Positions 7,830 to 10,632 of a stretch of 10,632 nucleotides of DNA are shown here, piece by piece. Below the pieces are notes generated by a model, which was not told where the DNA came from, ran no database searches, and was given only the letters and a program-made list of their open reading frames with translations. The translations under genes and the position numbers were made by a program. Position 1 is the stretch's first letter, and every line of letters begins with the position of its first letter. The DNA is from Geobacteraceae bacterium. GTDB taxonomy: Bacteria; Desulfobacterota; Desulfuromonadia; Geobacterales; Geobacteraceae. Where the stretch lies: the NCBI GenBank assembly GCA_012797715.1, contig JAAZOO010000282.1, positions 1-10,632 on the forward strand. Reading direction: 5' to 3'.

Positions 7830-9011
7830 ATGCGAGTACGAGGTTTCTCTTTTTCAACGGTTGAAGCGGCCATCAAGAAACCGGGCCGGCCTGATTTGGC
7901 CATGATCTTTTCCGAAGTTCCGGCCGATGTGGCGGCGGTGTTTACCACCAACCGGGTGAAAGCGGCGCCGGTCCTCCTTTCCATGGAGCGTGCCGCACAG
8001 GGCAAAGCCCGGGCGGTCGTGGTCAACAGCGGAAATGCCAACGCCTGCACCGGTTCCCAGGGCATGATGGATGCGAAGGAAACGGCACGGCTCGTCGCAT
8101 CCGCAGCCGGCATTCCCGAGGAATCTGTCCTTATCGCCTCCACCGGCGTTATCGGGAGACCGCTCCCCATGGAGAGGATCCGCGCCGCGATTCCCGGGCT
8201 TGTGGCCGGGTTGCCGGATGGGACTCTGCAAGACACCGCCCGCGCCATCATGACCACCGACACGTTCCCCAAAATCGAAACCGCACAGGGCGAGGCCGGG
8301 GGGGCGGCCTACACCATTGCCGGGATTGCGAAGGGTGCGGGGATGATCATGCCCAACATGGCAACCATGCTGTCGTTTATTCTCACCGACGCCTGCGTTG
8401 AGCCGGTTTTTCTGAGGCAGGTGTTCCGGAAGGGAACAGACTCCTCCTTCAATATCATCTCCATTGACGGAGACACGTCAACGAACGATACCGCCATTCT
8501 CATGGCCAACGGCGCCGCGGGCAATCCTGCGATTCAAGCCGGGACCCCTGAAGCGGAACGCTTTGAACACCTCCTGCGCCACGTCCTGTTGTCATTGGCC
8601 CGGCAGATCGTCCGCGACGGCGAAGGCGCGACCAAATTCGTGGAGATTCGGGTTGTCGGAGCGCGAACCGATGGGGACGCCCGGTCGGCTGCCATGTCCA
8701 TCGCCAATTCGCTGCTGGTGAAAACCGCGTTTTTTGGTCAGGACGCAAACTGGGGGCGGATACTTGCCGCGGTGGGGTATTCGGGAGCCGAGATCGATCA
8801 GGATCGGGTTGCTCTCTCCTTCGATAACGTCCTCATGGTTCGCGACGGGATCTTTGTGGGAGGCGATGCCGAAGAACTGGGGACAGAAGTGCTCAGGAAA
8901 AAGGAGTTCTCCGTCACGGTGGATCTCCACCTGGGAGCCGGCGCCGCCACTGTCTATACAAGCGATATTTCTCATGACTACGTGAGTATCAACGCAGACT
9001 ATCGAACCTGA
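7830..9011 (+). CDS. argJ: Arginine biosynthesis protein ArgJ (ornithine/glutamate acetyltransferase)
   Basis: Cytoplasmic enzyme of the acetyl-cycle arginine pathway. It moves the acetyl group from N-acetylornithine to glutamate and, in bifunctional members, also acetylates glutamate from acetyl-CoA. The 393 residues are typical. The N-terminus has the family block AAVFTTNRVKAAPVL, followed by NSGNANACTG and STGVIG (oxyanion region). KGAGMIMPNMATML contains T179, which by family knowledge is the autocleavage site and the nucleophile of the beta chain. DGDTSTNDT and the terminal YVSINADYRT are also conserved. No frameshift or truncation is seen. Whether it is mono- or bifunctional cannot be decided from the sequence. 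No other arginine genes are in the window; the placement behind secA, with the next gene 62 bases downstream, suggests a mixed housekeeping operon. Confidence 0.96.
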   Translation: MRVRGFSFSTVEAAIKKPGRPDLAMIFSEVPADVAAVFTTNRVKAAPVLLSMERAAQGKARAVVVNSGNANACTGSQGMMDAKETARLVASAAGIPEESVLIASTGVIGRPLPMERIRAAIPGLVAGLPDGTLQDTARAIMTTDTFPKIETAQGEAGGAAYTIAGIAKGAGMIMPNMATMLSFILTDACVEPVFLRQVFRKGTDSSFNIISIDGDTSTNDTAILMANGAAGNPAIQAGTPEAERFEHLLRHVLLSLARQIVRDGEGATKFVEIRVVGARTDGDARSAAMSIANSLLVKTAFFGQDANWGRILAAVGYSGAEIDQDRVALSFDNVLMVRDGIFVGGDAEELGTEVLRKKEFSVTVDLHLGAGAATVYTSDISHDYVSINADYRT

Positions 9012-9063
9012 TATCCGCCCGGGAGGGGCCGGGTGTTTCGGTGGCGTACCATGAAGCTTGCGC

Positions 9064-9069
9064 AGGAGG
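9064..9069 (+). promoter_or_regulatory. Ribosome-binding site of the DUF2914-like gene
   Basis: AGGAGG four bases before the ATG at 9074. It favours this start over an in-frame GTG at 9041, because only the ATG puts the signal peptide at the very N-terminus. Confidence 0.7.
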
Positions 9070-9073
9070 GCCC

Positions 9074-9484
9074 ATGAAATTCCATAGGTATTGTTTCGCA
9101 GCCGGCATGACGCTGTTTTTCCTGTCTTCCGCGGGGACTTCCCCCGCCGCTGAAGAACTCCTCACGATTCCGGAAATGGCGGTTACTACCCGGATCGTAA
9201 AGAGGAATCCCATCGACTCCGTACGGCGGATATCCGCTTCTTCAGAGAAGACGCTCTACTGCTTTACGCGGGTAAATGCTCCCGATGACGAGGAACGGCG
9301 CATCTCCCACATTTGGTACAGAAACGGAGAAACAGTGGCTGAATATGAGCTTCCGGTGCGCGGGAGTCGCTGGAGAACCTTCAGCAAAAAGGTGATAGAG
9401 AAGGGTATGAGGGGCGCATGGCGCGTGGAGGCTGTCGACGAAGAGGGGAACCTGCTGAAGGCCGTGGAGTTCACCATGAACTGA
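9074..9484 (+). CDS. Exported DUF2914-like protein
   Basis: Small secreted or periplasmic protein of 136 residues, function unknown. The N-terminus is a Sec signal peptide: K2, H4 and R5, a hydrophobic stretch at about 7-21, and likely cleavage after SPAA (residue 26). The mature part resembles DUF2914. It has CFTRVNAP at 63-70, HIWYRNG at 79-85, then SRWRTFSKK from 98, GAWRVEAVDEEGN from 114 and a terminal VEFTMN. Three spaced tryptophans (81, 100, 116) and glycines suggest a compact beta-sandwich; that is inference. It lacks a lipobox, so it is probably soluble. It sits 62 bases after argJ with no convincing terminator between and is likely the last gene of the secA unit. The family call is from memory of the motif pattern. 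Confidence 0.8.
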   Translation: MKFHRYCFAAGMTLFFLSSAGTSPAAEELLTIPEMAVTTRIVKRNPIDSVRRISASSEKTLYCFTRVNAPDDEERRISHIWYRNGETVAEYELPVRGSRWRTFSKKVIEKGMRGAWRVEAVDEEGNLLKAVEFTMN

Positions 9485-9594
9485 TTTTCCCTGTTTCCTC
9501 CCCGGACTGTCCGGCGACGGGCCCGAGGAACTCCGTGCGCAGGAAAACTGCTGTGATTTCATGAAAAACCAGGAATTGGCGGCAGGCAAATAAC

Positions 9595-9623
9595 TTGACA
9601 CCCCAAGGGCTTTATGCTAGCTT
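9595..9623 (+). promoter_or_regulatory. Sigma70 promoter of the receiver-domain gene
   Basis: TTGACA (9595-9600), exactly 17 bases, then TAGCTT (9618-9623) with TGC directly before it (9615-9617), an extended -10. This is the best promoter in the window. It shows the receiver gene can be transcribed independently of the secA unit. Confidence 0.7.
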
Positions 9624-9689
9624 TCTCGCGGTTTATGCGGCTCTCGCCAGCGTTGGTATCTCGGTTCCAGGCATTCCACCTTACCTGCC

Positions 9690-9694
9690 GGAGG
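9690..9694 (+). promoter_or_regulatory. Ribosome-binding site of the receiver-domain gene
   Basis: GGAGG seven bases before the ATG at 9702, an optimal arrangement that fixes the start. Confidence 0.75.
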
Positions 9695-9701
9695 ACGTTC
9701 C

Positions 9702-10632
9702 ATGAGCACTACAATTCTTCTTGCCGATGACAGCATCACCATCCAGAAGGTTGTCGGGATCATCTTCGCCAATGAGGAGTATGATCTTGTCGTTGTGGAC
9801 AACGGGAACGCTGCCCTCGAAAAGGCGCGGGAGATCCGGCCCTCCGTCATGCTTGTGGACGCGCTGATGCCCGGAAGGAACGGGTACGAGGTCTGCGAAG
9901 AGGTGCGCCGTGACCCGGTCATCGGGAAGACTCCCCTGCTCCTCCTCGTGGGAGCCTTTGAGCCTTTTGATGAAGAGAAGGCGCGAAGGAGCGGCGCCGA
10001 TGATTTCATAACGAAACCCTTTGAGTCACAGAGTCTGATAGAGAAAGTGAAAAAGCTGGTCGAGCTCGCGGAGTCCCGTTCGGCTGCTGCGCCGGAACAT
10101 CCTGGGGAGACTGATGCTGAAATCCCGTGCCAACGGGAGGTTGCGTCCCGACCTGCCGGGACCGCGGCACATCTGGCGGATTCATTCCGCAGCTTTGTCC
10201 ATCTGGGAGGAGATGCCCCGTCTGCTCCGGAAGCGGCGAAAGCCGGAGTGGAAACGCCCCACCCTGAGCTTCCGTCCCGGGATAATGCCGAAACCGAACC
10301 TCAGGGCGTTATTCTCTTGTCTTCGGTGGACATTGTCGAGGCGAGTCCGGAAGATGATCTGTGGGGATCGTTTGTTGAGGAGATTCCGGAAGAGGACAAC
10401 GTTCATTTCGGCGAGATCGTCGAAGAGACCGGAGAGGGTGAGCTTTCTGCACCGGTGGAGGAGATCGAGTCGTTTGCGCTTCTGGAGGAGGAACCGGCTC
10501 CCGCTCTTTCCTGCCAGGGTGCCGTTGCCGCTGCCGCGGAACCTGAAGCGGTTCAGGAAGGGATTTTCGGCTATGATACGTTCTCGTTTACCGGCAGGGA
10601 GGTGCGGCCGGTCCTTGAGGAGGCTCCCGAGC
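9702..10632 (+). CDS. Response-regulator receiver protein with long acidic tail, 3' end outside window
   Basis: Cytoplasmic two-component receiver protein. 310 codons are visible and the frame is open at the right edge. The CheY-like domain spans residues 1 to about 120: acidic pocket D9 and D10, phospho-acceptor D53 in LVDALMPG, and the conserved lysine K105 in TKPFE. The usual Thr/Ser after beta-4 is replaced by V83 in LLLLVGAFEPFD. From about residue 125 on there is no recognisable DNA-binding or enzymatic domain. The sequence is Ala/Pro/Glu-rich and probably disordered, with scattered acidic blocks containing bulky hydrophobics (DDLWGSFVEEI, HFGEIVEE, ESFALLEEE). Related delta-proteobacterial proteins have such tails, but the C-terminal end is not visible here. 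No kinase lies nearby, so the partner is unknown. It has its own promoter. Confidence 0.88.
   Translation, partial: MSTTILLADDSITIQKVVGIIFANEEYDLVVVDNGNAALEKAREIRPSVMLVDALMPGRNGYEVCEEVRRDPVIGKTPLLLLVGAFEPFDEEKARRSGADDFITKPFESQSLIEKVKKLVELAESRSAAAPEHPGETDAEIPCQREVASRPAGTAAHLADSFRSFVHLGGDAPSAPEAAKAGVETPHPELPSRDNAETEPQGVILLSSVDIVEASPEDDLWGSFVEEIPEEDNVHFGEIVEETGEGELSAPVEEIESFALLEEEPAPALSCQGAVAAAAEPEAVQEGIFGYDTFSFTGREVRPVLEEAPE

Larger units (their letters stand above)
9485..9701 (+). other. Intergenic region before the receiver gene
   Basis: No gene is visible. The first part holds a small CCGGA-CTG-TCCGG hairpin (9502-9514) without a T-run, so a proper end for the upstream operon is not obvious. 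A ten-base palindrome TTTCATGAAA lies at 9557-9566. The promoter at 9595-9623 is followed by an untranslated leader of roughly 70 bases. Confidence 0.55.

Noticed and set aside
9018..9033. CCCGG-GAGGGG-CCGGG hairpin after argJ as a terminator
   Set aside because: It is only a five-pair stem and is followed by TGTTTCGG rather than a T-run, with the next ribosome-binding site about 30 bases away.
9561..9593. Ten-codon ATG ORF upstream of the receiver promoter
   Set aside because: It is too short, has no adequately spaced Shine-Dalgarno and lies before the mapped promoter candidate.
1..10632. CRISPR arrays, insertion sequences, tRNA or rRNA genes, phage genes
   Set aside because: No repeated spacers, transposase motifs, terminal repeats or structured RNA genes were recognised; nearly all of the sequence is accounted for by the genes listed.

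Overview
The window looks like chromosomal DNA of a Geobacter-type bacterium (Desulfuromonadia). That call rests on my recognition of the protein sequences (SecA starting MLGAVSSVIKKIVGSKNERE, Lon, ArgJ and a receiver protein carrying a VGAFEPFDEEKARRSGADDF block) and on the moderately high GC of the coding regions. No database search was possible. No mobile element, CRISPR array, rRNA or tRNA was seen.

Layout. (1) Positions 1-2147, minus strand: a membrane family-2 glycosyltransferase of the bacterial cellulose synthase (BcsA) type with two PilZ-like domains at its C-terminal end. It runs off the left edge. (2) Positions 2148-2507: a divergent intergenic region whose middle is very AT-rich. 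It holds several short inverted repeats and a sigma70-like promoter for lon. (3) Positions 2508-4934, plus strand: a complete ATP-dependent protease Lon, closed by a strong intrinsic terminator. (4) Positions 5082-9484, plus strand: secA, argJ and a small exported DUF2914-like protein. The gaps are 54 and 62 bases with no convincing terminator, so they are probably one transcription unit. (5) Positions 9485-9701: a gap with a good extended -10 promoter. (6) Positions 9702-10632, plus strand: a receiver-domain protein with a long acidic, Pro/Ala-rich tail, cut by the right edge.

How the genes relate. Lon (cytoplasmic protein quality control) and SecA (export motor) are both proteostasis genes but have their own promoter and terminator signals. 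ArgJ (arginine biosynthesis) and the DUF2914-like protein appear to be co-transcribed with secA without an obvious functional link. The glycosyltransferase is probably an inner-membrane polysaccharide synthase controlled by cyclic di-GMP through PilZ. The orphan receiver protein has no histidine kinase beside it in the window.

Most of the window is ordinary housekeeping content. The items most worth a second look are the duplicated PilZ module with a degenerate second c-di-GMP motif, the AT-rich divergent region, and the receiver domain in which the usual Thr/Ser switch residue is Val.
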